DNA of 64,000 bases, from assembly GCF_001598375.1 (NCBI RefSeq), contig NZ_BCYV01000008.1, positions 186,001-250,000 of the forward strand, given 5' to 3'. The position numbers and the translations under genes are program-made. Below, piece after piece: positions 25,684 to 34,077 of this stretch. Position 1 is the stretch's first letter; each line of letters starts with the position of its first letter. Origin of the DNA: Novosphingobium capsulatum NBRC 12533. GTDB lineage: Bacteria; Pseudomonadota; Alphaproteobacteria; Sphingomonadales; Sphingomonadaceae. The notes below the pieces were generated by a model. The model saw only the letters and a list, made by a program, of their open reading frames with translations. It searched no databases and had not been told where the DNA came from.

Positions 25684-26589
25684 ATGAACCGAGAGCCAAG
25701 CTGGGATATCTATCGCACCTTCGCCGCCGTGCTTCGCGAAGGCTCGCTCTCGGCGGCGGCGCGGGCCCTGGGGCTAACCCAGCCCAGCGTCGCCCGCCAT
25801 ATCGAGGCACTGGAACAGGCGGTGGGTGGCACCTTGTTCCTGCGCTCGCAACGCGGCCTTTCGCCCACCGATCGGGCCATTGCTCTGCAACCCTATGCGG
25901 AAGCCATGCTGGCCACCTCGGCCGCGCTGCTGCGCACCGCAACCGCCGGCGCAGACGCGATTGCCGGAACGGTCCGGATTACCGCCAGCGAGGTGGTGGC
26001 GGCCGAGCATCTGCCACCCGTGCTCACCATGCTGCGCCAACGTTACCGGGAACTCAGCATCGAATTGGTGGCAAGTGACGCGATCGGCGACCTGCTGCAA
26101 CGCCATGCCGATATCGCCATCCGCATGGTCGCCCCGACGCAACAGGCCCTGCTCGCGCGCAAGCTCGGCGCGCTGGAACTCGGGCTCTATGCCCATGCCG
26201 ACTATCTCGCTCGGCATGGCCAACCCAAGGTCATTGCCGATCTGGCACGCCATGACCTGATCGGGGTCGACAGCATTGGCGATCTGTCCCGCGCGGTGCT
26301 CGACGCCTTGCCGGGTCTGGAGCACAGCGATTTCGCGCTGCGGATCGACAACGCACTGGTGCAACTCGCCGCGATCCGCGCGGGCTTTGGCATTGGCATC
26401 TGCCAGGTGGCCGTGGCCGCGCGCGATGCCGCGTTGATCCGTGTACTGCCCGATGCGTTTTCGTTCGATCTGCCGCTGTGGGTCGTCATGCACGAAGACT
26501 TACGATCCAGCGCCCGCCATCGCGCCGTGTTCGACGCCCTGGTGGAAAGTCTGGCGGCAGCAGGGCCTCAGGGCGTTGCGATCGGCTGA
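25684..26589 (+). CDS. LysR-family transcriptional regulator
   Basis: A 301-residue LysR protein. The N-terminal winged helix (about 8-65) has the recognition region GSLSAAARALGLTQPSVARHI, followed by the linker helix and a two-lobed effector domain (about 90-290). It is divergent from the epimerase gene with 90 bases between the starts, the classical arrangement for a regulator and its target. The effector is unknown. The 3' end overlaps the convergent PepSY gene by 22 bases. Confidence 0.92.
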   Translation: MNREPSWDIYRTFAAVLREGSLSAAARALGLTQPSVARHIEALEQAVGGTLFLRSQRGLSPTDRAIALQPYAEAMLATSAALLRTATAGADAIAGTVRITASEVVAAEHLPPVLTMLRQRYRELSIELVASDAIGDLLQRHADIAIRMVAPTQQALLARKLGALELGLYAHADYLARHGQPKVIADLARHDLIGVDSIGDLSRAVLDALPGLEHSDFALRIDNALVQLAAIRAGFGIGICQVAVAARDAALIRVLPDAFSFDLPLWVVMHEDLRSSARHRAVFDALVESLAAAGPQGVAIG

Positions 26590-27740
26590 ACTGAGGCGAC
26601 GCGGCGTGCCCGCCCCTTCCGCTTCATGCGGCGACGGGCGAGGTAGAACCACACGCCGCTGATCGCAAAGAACGGCAGGCTGAGGCTGGTCACGAACAGC
26701 GCGATCCGCCCGGGCAGGCCAAAGAACGCGCCGCGGTGGATTTCGAACATGCTGGCGACGATGACAGCGCCGCTTGGCCGTTGCGCGGCAAAATCGGTGG
26801 CCAGAACCTTGCCAGTCGCCCCGTCGATCGTCACGGCATCATCCGCTCGGTTGTGCCGCGCCGCCACGGGCAGCGCGCGAAAGCGCAAGGCAGCACCCTT
26901 TTCCGGCACGATCAGCATGATCCGCTGATAGGTATGACCTGCAGTTGCCGCGTCAAACTCCTGCCAAGCCAGGGCGAAATCAGGTTTGCCGCGCGCCTTG
27001 GCCTTCTCGGCCTGCTCTGCGCCCAACAGGCGCTGAACCCCGCCACGATACCAATCGAACGACCACCACAGCCCGGTCAGCGCACTGAGCAGATAGACCG
27101 CCATCATAAGGCCGCCGAGCAGCAGGTGTACCTCGCGCCACCACCAGCGGCCCTTTCGCCCCGGCGGAATGGTCAACCATGCGCGCCAGTCACGCGGCTT
27201 GGTCGGCCAGCGCAGATAGAGCCCACCCAGCGCCAGCACGATCAGCGCGATCGCCGCGCTGCCGGTCACGATCCGCCCCCAGCCCTTGCCATTGCCCGGC
27301 ATCGCCAGCCAACGGTGCACCCGCTCCACAGTGTCGAATAGCGCAGTAGCCGGCAGTGGCCCCAGAATGCGCCCGTCACGGCGGTCCAGCAGCACGGTTT
27401 CACGCCCTTTGGCGCCGGCTGCCTTGTCAACATAGCTGATCCGCGCCGGCACTGTGGGATCGCTGTCTACCTCGAACCGCGCGATCGCCTTGCCCGGCTG
27501 CGCCAGTGCGGCGCGTTGCAGCAAGACCGCTGGGGCCAGCACCGCCTCACCCGCGCGCAGGGGCAGCGGCGCGATCAGCCGTGCCTGGATGTCGTCCTGG
27601 AAAGACAGCATGGCACCTGTCGCGCCCATCACGGCCAGGACCAGCCCAAGGCTGAGCCCCAGCCAGCTGTGTAGCCGTTGCAGCCATTTGCGCAGGGCGA
27701 TGGTGCGGGGTGGGCGAATCGTCGGTCTCATTGCGATCAA
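26568..27740 (-). CDS. PepSY-associated inner-membrane protein (PiuB/FsrB-like)
   Basis: A 390-residue protein with four membrane helices: one at the N-terminus (WLGLSLGLVLAVMGATGAM), two central ones (near 155-175 and 205-230) and one near the C-terminus. Periplasmic PepSY-type segments lie between. This topology is that of the PepSY_TM family; several members beside siderophore receptors act as membrane ferric-siderophore reductases or accessory uptake proteins. Conserved His residues in the helices (LHSW, VHRWL, EVHLLLGG, FEIHRG) fit b-type heme ligation. It is divergent from a siderophore-type receptor across 77 bases with an iron-type operator candidate, so a role in ferric-siderophore use is probable. 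Confidence 0.87.
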   Translation of the reverse strand: MIAMRPTIRPPRTIALRKWLQRLHSWLGLSLGLVLAVMGATGAMLSFQDDIQARLIAPLPLRAGEAVLAPAVLLQRAALAQPGKAIARFEVDSDPTVPARISYVDKAAGAKGRETVLLDRRDGRILGPLPATALFDTVERVHRWLAMPGNGKGWGRIVTGSAAIALIVLALGGLYLRWPTKPRDWRAWLTIPPGRKGRWWWREVHLLLGGLMMAVYLLSALTGLWWSFDWYRGGVQRLLGAEQAEKAKARGKPDFALAWQEFDAATAGHTYQRIMLIVPEKGAALRFRALPVAARHNRADDAVTIDGATGKVLATDFAAQRPSGAVIVASMFEIHRGAFFGLPGRIALFVTSLSLPFFAISGVWFYLARRRMKRKGRARRVASVQPIATP

Positions 27741-27743
27741 TTA

Positions 27744-27768
27744 TTGCAAACCAATATCAATATCAATT
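27744..27768. promoter_or_regulatory. Candidate iron-response (Fur-type) operator
   Basis: The AT-rich stretch TTGCAAACCAATATCAATATCAATT contains two head-to-tail AATATC units, similar to the hexamer arrays recognised by Fur. It lies between a PepSY gene and a siderophore-type receptor, starting four bases upstream of the PepSY start. The match to any published consensus is only partial. Confidence 0.35.
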
Positions 27769-27817
27769 AGGGCAGCCGTGAATTCCACCCGAGGGATTCG
27801 CCAAGGGGACCTGTATC

Positions 27818-29929
27818 ATGCTGTTTCTGTTCGCGTCGGCGGCTGCCGCAAGCGTCGCTGCCGCCACCGCTGCTCCCGCTCCTGCTGCGCCGGATGGCGA
27901 GGCCCCCCAAGCCGAACGCCAGCTCGACGAAGAGATCGTGGTAACGGGGCGGCAAGAAGCGCCCTATCGCGCGCAGGTGGTGCAGGTGGGCGCGTTCCGC
28001 AATCAATCCGCGCTCGATACGCCGGCCAATGTCGCGGTGATCACCCGCGCCATGCTGGATGACCAGGGCGCCAAGGGCCTCGACGATGCCTTGCGCAACA
28101 CCCCCGGCATCACCCAGCAATCGACCAGCCCGACCACGAGCAACAACTTTGCCGCGCGCGGCGTGTTGCTCAACGCGCGCACCAACTATCGCCTCAACGG
28201 CGCGTTGCAGATCATCAATCTTGGCCCGATCCCGGTGGAAAACAAGCAGCGCGTCGAACTGCTCAAGGGCGTTTCCGCGCTCTATTACGGGCTCAGCACG
28301 CCCTCAGGCATCGTCAACGTGGTAACCAAGCGCGCTGGCGATCGCCCGGTGACGAGCCTCTATGTCGATGGCGATGTGGAAGGCAGCGTGGGCGGCGGGT
28401 TCGACATCGGCCGCAAGGTGGGCGCAGGTGATGCCATCGGCATCCGCATCAACGCCTATGGCTCGCACATCGAAACACCGATCGATGGGGTCAACGGCTA
28501 TCGCTATCTCGCCAGCGGGGCGTTTGATTGGCAGGCAAGCGATCGGCTGTCGTTCAAGCTCGATGTCGAACACTATCGCCGCGCAACCGATGAGCCGGGC
28601 GGCATCACGCTGCCCACTGCCGTCAACGGCGTGATCACCTTGCCCGCGATCCCCAGCCCGCACAACCGCTACGCCCCGGTCAATGCACCCTATCGTACCT
28701 GGGTGACCAACGCCCTGGGCCGCATGGATTATCGGCTGGCCGGCACGTGGTCGGTGCGCGTCGAAGGCGGCTATGCCAACACCCGCCGCCAGCGCATGAT
28801 CGCCAATATCGCCAAATCCAACCTGGTGACCGGCGCCGGCACGATCGCGGCGACCTATACCCCCGACCAGGAATACGCCAATCTCTATTGGCGGGCGGAA
28901 CTGGCCGGCGAGGCACAAACCCTGGGCATCCGCCACGAACTGCTGCTCGGCTATGCCCGCAACCGGCAGGTACAGGAAGACCAGCACCCGCAAAGCTACG
29001 CCGCGGTGAAACAAAACCTCTATGCGCCGCTGGCCCTGCCGCTGTCGTCACTTACCCCCACCACCGTGCGGCTTACCGCCGGCAGCGTGAACATCGATAC
29101 CGGTCTCTATGCCATGGACCAGGCGCATATCGGTGAAAAACTGCTGGTGATCGCGGGCGTGCGCCACGTGGACTATCGCACCCGCACCAGCAGCACCGAT
29201 TTTGCCCTGCGCACCTGGACACCCACCGGAGCACTGGTGCTGCGCCCCACGCCCAAGACCAGTCTGTACTTCAGCTATATCGAGGGGCTGGAAAGCGCCG
29301 GCACCGCGCCCGATGGCACGACCAATGCCGGCAGCGTCCTGCCCGCAGTGCGCAGCCGGCAGCTGGAACTGGGCGCGCGGGCCGAAGCGGGCGGCATGCT
29401 GCTGTCGCTCGGCTGGTTCCGCATCAACCGCGGCCTTGCCTATACCGATCTGGCCACCAACACCTACGTCGTCAACGGTCGTGCCCTGCACCAGGGGATC
29501 GAGGCATCGGTCCAGGGAACGATCGTGCCGAGCGTATCGGTGGCGCTGGCCGGGCAATATCTTGTCGCCCGCCAGCGGCAGACCGGGGTGGCCGCGCAAG
29601 ACGGCAAGCTGGTGGACAACGCGCCGCGCTGGTCAGGCTCGGCCTTCGTCAACTGGCAGCCCGTCGGTGCGCTGCCGCTGGGGCTGAACGCGGGCGTCTA
29701 CTACACCGGCAAGCGCTTTACCGACGTGCTCAACCAGGGTGTGCTGCCCGCCTATGCCACGCTCAGCCTTGGCGCCAGCTATCGGCTTGCCCTCGCGGCG
29801 GGCCGCACGATGACGTTGCGCGCCAATGCCGACAACGTGACCAACACGCGCTATTGGGCCACCGGTGGCAGCACGCTTTATGTCGGCGCGGCGCGGACAC
29901 TGCGCCTGTCTGCCGCCGTAAGCTTTTGA
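27818..29929 (+). CDS. TonB-dependent siderophore receptor
   Basis: A 703-residue TBDR of the TonB-siderophore class (FhuA/FpvA-like). After a short Ala-rich signal peptide and EEIVVTGRQ, the plug carries TPANVAVITRAMLDDQG, GLDDALRNTPGI and VELLKGVSALYYG, close to the siderophore-receptor signature (VEVLKGP...). The barrel ends LRLSAAVSF. It imports a ferric siderophore or heme-like chelate; the ligand is not determinable. The signal peptide lacks the usual basic N-region (LFLFAS start), which is odd, but an AAGGGGA nine bases before this ATG and the nearby operator make the start likely. No STN domain, so no surface signalling. Confidence 0.92.
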   Translation: MLFLFASAAAASVAAATAAPAPAAPDGEAPQAERQLDEEIVVTGRQEAPYRAQVVQVGAFRNQSALDTPANVAVITRAMLDDQGAKGLDDALRNTPGITQQSTSPTTSNNFAARGVLLNARTNYRLNGALQIINLGPIPVENKQRVELLKGVSALYYGLSTPSGIVNVVTKRAGDRPVTSLYVDGDVEGSVGGGFDIGRKVGAGDAIGIRINAYGSHIETPIDGVNGYRYLASGAFDWQASDRLSFKLDVEHYRRATDEPGGITLPTAVNGVITLPAIPSPHNRYAPVNAPYRTWVTNALGRMDYRLAGTWSVRVEGGYANTRRQRMIANIAKSNLVTGAGTIAATYTPDQEYANLYWRAELAGEAQTLGIRHELLLGYARNRQVQEDQHPQSYAAVKQNLYAPLALPLSSLTPTTVRLTAGSVNIDTGLYAMDQAHIGEKLLVIAGVRHVDYRTRTSSTDFALRTWTPTGALVLRPTPKTSLYFSYIEGLESAGTAPDGTTNAGSVLPAVRSRQLELGARAEAGGMLLSLGWFRINRGLAYTDLATNTYVVNGRALHQGIEASVQGTIVPSVSVALAGQYLVARQRQTGVAAQDGKLVDNAPRWSGSAFVNWQPVGALPLGLNAGVYYTGKRFTDVLNQGVLPAYATLSLGASYRLALAAGRTMTLRANADNVTNTRYWATGGSTLYVGAARTLRLSAAVSF

Positions 29930-29937
29930 ACGCGCTC

Positions 29938-29964
29938 CAGCCGCGCCAGCAAGTGGCGCGGCTG
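29938..29964. terminator. Bidirectional hairpin after the siderophore receptor
   Basis: CAGCCGCGCCA (29938-29948), loop GCAAG, TGGCGCGGCTG (29954-29964): 11 perfect pairs between converging genes, without a T tract. Confidence 0.62.
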
Positions 29965-29974
29965 TGCGACAGGG

Positions 29975-30574
29975 TTACTTGGTCGCTGCGCCTGGCGCCA
30001 CGGGCGGCGGGGGCGGCGGCGTGCCCGGCCCTGGCTGGCCGACGGCACCATTCGCACCGGCAGCCAGCGGCGGAGGCGGCGGAGGAGGCGGCGGCGGGGG
30101 AGCCGAACCATCGCTCGGCGGCGGGGGTGGCGGCGGCGGCGCATCACGGCCGGGGCCACGCGGCGGAGGCGGAGGCGGCGCACCGACCTGGGTTACGCCA
30201 CCCTGCGGATCGACCAGGTACGAGGCACGCAATTGGCCATTATCATACCGGCCCTGCACCATCAGCGCATTGCCAGAGCGGACCTGGCCCGACCCATCGC
30301 GGCCGACATCGACCAGCAAACGGCCCGTGCCATCCTGCAGAACGAAACGATCACCATAGACCTCGGCGACCTTGCCCTTCACCGTGGTGATCCCGCTGCG
30401 CTGCGGCACCTGGGCAATCGCGGTTGGCACGGTCGGCGCCATTTCCACCGGCGGACGGGTATAGGCAACTGCCCCCGCCCCCGCGGCGCCGCCCAGGGCC
30501 AGCAACACGGCCACGCCGCTGGCCAGCTTCATACGGTGTGGGATATGCCCAACCGGATTTTTCCAATCGACCAT
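29975..30574 (-). CDS. Membrane-anchored OB-fold-like protein with poly-proline tail
   Basis: A 199-residue protein: a short basic N-terminus, one hydrophobic span or signal anchor (about 15-37), then a compact beta domain at about 55-115 (VKGKVAEVYGDRFVLQDGTGRLLVDVG in part) that looks like the bacterial OB-fold or DUF5666 type. The last 80 residues are almost only Pro, Gly and Ala, with runs of up to eleven prolines. The tail could span or contact peptidoglycan or bind partner proteins. It is divergent, by 108 bases, from an OmpR-type two-component system whose sensor also has a poly-proline periplasmic loop. This suggests regulation by, or contact with, that sensor. Function not known. Confidence 0.72.
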   Translation of the reverse strand: MVDWKNPVGHIPHRMKLASGVAVLLALGGAAGAGAVAYTRPPVEMAPTVPTAIAQVPQRSGITTVKGKVAEVYGDRFVLQDGTGRLLVDVGRDGSGQVRSGNALMVQGRYDNGQLRASYLVDPQGGVTQVGAPPPPPPRGPGRDAPPPPPPPPSDGSAPPPPPPPPPPPLAAGANGAVGQPGPGTPPPPPPVAPGAATK

Positions 30575-30682
30575 CTTTCAACTCCTTGGGTTGTCGATGG
30601 CACCGTTCTATGCTGCCCCTTCCGACGCAGCCTGAAGCTGGCGTTTCATGTTCGGTTTAACCTGCGGCGGTATTGAGCGGCC

Positions 30683-31354
30683 ATGCGCATCCTGCTTGTT
30701 GAAGACGATCCCGACCTGGGCGAGGCGATTGCCCGCAAGCTGCGCGGCGAGAACTGCGCGGTCGACCTGGTCGACAACGGCATCGACGCGCAGCACCTGG
30801 GCGAGACCGAACCCTATGATGCGGTGGTCCTCGATCTGGGCCTGCCTGGCAAAACCGGCGCGGCGGTGCTGGCGGAATGGCGCAAGGGCGCCAAGACCGT
30901 GCCCGTCCTCGTCCTGACCGCGCGCGAGGCCTGGGCCGACAAAGTCTCTGCCTACAAGGCCGGCGCCGACGACTATCTCACCAAGCCGTTCCGCATCGAG
31001 GAACTGATGATGCGCCTGCGCGCCATCGTGCGGCGCGCGGCCGGGCATGCCAACCCGCAGATGGTCTGCGGTCCGCTGGTGTTCGAAAGCCAGACCGGTC
31101 AGTTCGAACTGGATGGCCTGCCGCTCAAGCTCACCGCGTTCGAATGGCGCGTGCTGTCGCAACTCATGATGCGGCGCGAAGCAGTGGTCGAGCGGCTCGA
31201 CCTGATCGAGCGCATCTATGAAGGCGATGCCGATGTCGATTCCAATACGCTCGACGTGATCATCGGGCGTTTGCGGCGCAAGATCGGCGCCAGCCTGATC
31301 GAAACCGTGCGCGGGCGGGGCTATCGCCTGACGGCGAGCGGCGTCGCGGCATGA
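30683..31354 (+). CDS. OmpR/PhoP-type response regulator
   Basis: A 223-residue regulator with receiver domain (acidic residues 7-9, phospho-acceptor D51 in AVVLDLGLPG, Lys in YLTKPF) and a C-terminal winged helix of OmpR type (about 125-220, with TAFEWRVLSQLM and the wing SLIETVRGRGYRL). It overlaps the kinase gene by ATGA. By subfamily it resembles PhoP/QseB regulators. Likely targets include its own operon and the divergent poly-proline protein gene. GAGCGG about five bases before the ATG is a weak ribosome site. Confidence 0.93.
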   Translation: MRILLVEDDPDLGEAIARKLRGENCAVDLVDNGIDAQHLGETEPYDAVVLDLGLPGKTGAAVLAEWRKGAKTVPVLVLTAREAWADKVSAYKAGADDYLTKPFRIEELMMRLRAIVRRAAGHANPQMVCGPLVFESQTGQFELDGLPLKLTAFEWRVLSQLMMRREAVVERLDLIERIYEGDADVDSNTLDVIIGRLRRKIGASLIETVRGRGYRLTASGVAA

Positions 31355-32706
31355 AACCCACGTCTTTGCGGGCCAGGATGCTGGCGCTGTCGGCGATCGC
31401 CGCCCTGGCGGCGCTCGTCATCGCGGCATGGTCGATCGCCGGCATCCTTACCCGTTTCGTGACCGAAGGCCTGGACCAGCGGCTCGACGCGCAGATCGCC
31501 GTGATGGCCAGTGCCGTGCGTGACGATGGCACGATCGACCGCGCCCGCATCGACAACCAGATCGGCGTTATGACCCTGCGCCCCGACTGGCGCTGGCGGA
31601 TCATCGGGCCAGACGGAGAAATCGGCTCGTCCGATTTTCCCACGCTCGATCCGGCGCCCCTGGCCCCGCCCCACCCCCCGCTCTTGCCGCCGCCGCCCCC
31701 CGGTGCGCCCGCTCCGGCGGCAGAGGGCGTGCCCACGCCATCCGCCCCTGTCCCACGCGATGGCCAGGATAGCGGCGGCCGGGTTCATGCCCGGCAGGCG
31801 GTGATCCGCACCAGCCGGGGTGCAGTAACCCTGATCGCCGCCGCGCCATCGCAAGTGATTGCCCGGCCCATCCGCGCCGCGCTTGTCCCGCTCCTGTCGA
31901 TCATTGCCGTACTGGCCGTGCTGTTCATGCTGGCCGCGCTGTTTCAGCTGCGCCTGGCGCTCAGGCCGATTGCCGCGTTGCGGGATCAGCTTGGCCAGAT
32001 TCGCCACGGCACGCGCACCACCGTGGACGAGGATCAACCAGCCGAACTGAAACCGCTGGCGGTCGAACTCAACGCGCTGTCCCGTGAAAGCGCCGCTGCC
32101 TTGCAGGCTGCGCGCGCCTCTGCCGCCAATCTTGCCCATGCGCTCAAAACCCCTGTGGCGACGCTGGCCCTGACGGTGGACGGCGACGCCCGCGCGACCA
32201 GCCAGATCGCCAGGATCGAAGAGGTCATCCGCCATCACCTCGCCCGTGCCCGTACCGCAGCGGTGGCGCATCGCGCCTGCACGCCCCTGGCCCCGGCAAC
32301 GGCCGATGTGGCGCAGGTGATCGGCTCGCTTCACCCCGGCCTGGCGCTGTCGGTCGATGTGCCCAGCGCGCTGGCCGTCTCGCTTGATGCGCACGACCTG
32401 TCGGAAATCGTCGGCAATCTGCTCGACAATGCGGCCCGCCACGCCCGTTCGGCCATTGCCGTCACGGCCTGGGCAGACGGCGACCGCACACGCGTGGCGA
32501 TCGAAGACGATGGCCCGGGGATTGCCGCCGACCAGCGCGAGCTGGCGCTGCAACCGGGCGTCCGCCTCGATGAAGCACCACAGGGCGACGGGTTTGGCCT
32601 GGCGATCGTGCGCGACCTTGTGGCGCTGCACGGCGGCACCCTGAACCTGGCGGAAGGTGCCCAGGGTGGCCTGCGCGTCGAGCTGGCGCTGCGCGCCGCC
32701 CGATAA
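31351..32706 (+). CDS. Sensor histidine kinase with proline-rich periplasmic loop
   Basis: A 451-residue kinase: first span (about 10-35), periplasmic sensor (about 36-172), second span (about 175-200), HAMP, a dimerisation domain with H263 in NLAHALKTPVATL, and HATPase (N box EIVGNLLDNAARHA, G1 DDGPGIA, G2 GDGFGLAIV). The H-box is the PhoQ/QseC style. An unusual feature is the run of prolines at about 101-135 of the sensor domain (PPHPPLLPPPPPG and more), which probably makes an extended arm in the periplasm. It is translationally coupled to the regulator. The downstream gene is convergent, 12 bases away. Confidence 0.93.
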   Translation: MKPTSLRARMLALSAIAALAALVIAAWSIAGILTRFVTEGLDQRLDAQIAVMASAVRDDGTIDRARIDNQIGVMTLRPDWRWRIIGPDGEIGSSDFPTLDPAPLAPPHPPLLPPPPPGAPAPAAEGVPTPSAPVPRDGQDSGGRVHARQAVIRTSRGAVTLIAAAPSQVIARPIRAALVPLLSIIAVLAVLFMLAALFQLRLALRPIAALRDQLGQIRHGTRTTVDEDQPAELKPLAVELNALSRESAAALQAARASAANLAHALKTPVATLALTVDGDARATSQIARIEEVIRHHLARARTAAVAHRACTPLAPATADVAQVIGSLHPGLALSVDVPSALAVSLDAHDLSEIVGNLLDNAARHARSAIAVTAWADGDRTRVAIEDDGPGIAADQRELALQPGVRLDEAPQGDGFGLAIVRDLVALHGGTLNLAEGAQGGLRVELALRAAR

Positions 32707-32718
32707 CGTCCCTTCCGT

Positions 32719-33492
32719 TCAGCGCCCGGTGAACTGCGGCTTGCGCTTGTGCGCAAAGGCATCGATCGCCTCGGCAAAATCGGCAGTGCGGCCAGCGGCC
32801 GACTGGTTGGCGCGCTCGATCTCCAGTGTCGTCGAAAAATCGCATTCCAGCGCACGTGCAACCTGCCGGCGGATCATGCCCAGCGCGAGCGTGGGGCCAG
32901 CGGCAAGCCGGTGCGCCAGGGCCATGGCTTCGGCCATGACATCGTCATCGGGCACCACCCGCGTCACCAGGCCAGCCGCCTTGGCCTCTGCGGCCCCAAG
33001 CCGCTCGCCCAGCAGGGCCAACTCCAGAGTGCGACAGCGGCCAATGCTGCGCGCGGCGAGCCAAGTCGCCCCGGCATCGGGCACCAGGCCAATATTGGCA
33101 AAGGCCATGAGCAGGTAGCCGCTCTCGCCCATCACCACGAGATCGCCAGCCAGGCCCAGGCTCATCCCCGCGCCGGCGCACGGGCCATTGAGCGCGGTGA
33201 CCAGCGGAACGTCCAGCGCGGCCAGCCGCGTGACCACGGGATGGTAATAGGTGTCGAGCGTCTCGCCCAGGTCATCGGACGCGCCACCGCCCAGATCGGC
33301 GCCCGAGCAGAAATAGCGCCCCTCGCCCGTCAGCACCACCGCCCGGGCGCCATCGGCCACTGCAAGGTCAAGCGCCTGGCCCAGTTCGACGAACATCGTC
33401 TCGCTCAAGGCATTGAGCCGATCCGGGCGATCGAGCGTGATCGTCACCACGTCGCCCTCGCGGGCATAGCGCACGGTCTGGAAATCCATCAT
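32719..33492 (-). CDS. Enoyl-CoA hydratase/isomerase family protein
   Basis: A 257-residue crotonase-fold protein. The oxyanion-hole segments are CSGADLGGG (about 65-73) and NGPCAGAGMSLGLAGD (about 100-115). The position of the second catalytic Glu of hydratases is occupied by the PDAG of NIGLVPDAGATW, as in PaaG/PaaF-like isomerases, so ring-opening or isomerase chemistry is possible rather than simple hydration. It is the last gene of the aromatic-acid operon, 90 bases after the dioxygenase beta subunit. A second ATG lies one codon further (33489). Confidence 0.87.
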   Translation of the reverse strand: MMDFQTVRYAREGDVVTITLDRPDRLNALSETMFVELGQALDLAVADGARAVVLTGEGRYFCSGADLGGGASDDLGETLDTYYHPVVTRLAALDVPLVTALNGPCAGAGMSLGLAGDLVVMGESGYLLMAFANIGLVPDAGATWLAARSIGRCRTLELALLGERLGAAEAKAAGLVTRVVPDDDVMAEAMALAHRLAAGPTLALGMIRRQVARALECDFSTTLEIERANQSAAGRTADFAEAIDAFAHKRKPQFTGR

Positions 33493-33582
33493 CCTGCATC
33501 CTCTTGGCGACCCGCTGCCTTGTTCGCGGCGCGCAGCAAGGCACCATCGACGCTGGCCAGCTCCGGCGCAAGCGCGCGGCGA

Positions 33583-34077
33583 TCAGATGGCGTTGATATC
33601 CACCACCGTCGGGATCGTATCATTGAGCAGGATGATCTTCTTGCGCGCAATGGACCACCCCGCTTCGGCGTGGACCAGGCGATATTCATAGCGGCCGAAG
33701 AACACGTCGGCCCGGTCCATCCGCACATCGAACCGATGACAGGTGAACGCCGCCGAGACAGCGCCCAGCTCCGCGTCGGTCACCAGGATGTTCGACACCT
33801 GGTGGACCACGCGTGGCGTCGGGCTGGATGCCACCGACAGCCCCGATTGCAGGCGCATGATCCGATCCTCGAGATTGCGCCGCCCGCGATAGTAGATCAG
33901 CGAGAGTTCGCGATCCGGATCGTCGGACAGCGTCACCTCGTCACGCCAGGTGGGCATCCAGAATTCGATGTCGGGCGTGAACAGCGCCAGCCATTCGGCA
34001 TAGCGGCCAGAGTCCATCAGCAGGGCTTCGCGGTAAAGCAGGTCGCGCGCGGCCTCGTATGTCAGCGCCTGGCTCAT
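33583..34077 (-). CDS. Aromatic-ring-hydroxylating dioxygenase, beta subunit
   Basis: A 164-residue protein of the ring-hydroxylating beta-subunit family (NTF2-like cone fold). It has the early ARDLLYREALLMDSGRYAEWL helix and the DIEFWMPTWRDE strand that typify benzoate- and anthranilate-type small subunits. It has no metal site and supports the alpha-subunit hexamer. The start overlaps the alpha-subunit stop (ATGA), so the two chains are made together. No ferredoxin or reductase gene is present in the window, so the electron-transfer partner must be encoded elsewhere. Confidence 0.9.
   Translation of the reverse strand: MSQALTYEAARDLLYREALLMDSGRYAEWLALFTPDIEFWMPTWRDEVTLSDDPDRELSLIYYRGRRNLEDRIMRLQSGLSVASSPTPRVVHQVSNILVTDAELGAVSAAFTCHRFDVRMDRADVFFGRYEYRLVHAEAGWSIARKKIILLNDTIPTVVDINAI

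Noticed and set aside
29964..30359. Glycine-rich reading frame opposite the poly-proline protein
   Set aside because: It is the antisense of proline codons; the minus-strand frame has the membrane anchor and OB-like domain.
33516..33543. TGCCTTG/CAAGGCA dyad between dioxygenase beta subunit and enoyl-CoA hydratase
   Set aside because: Only seven pairs with a 14-nt GC-rich loop inside one operon; too weak to call an element.
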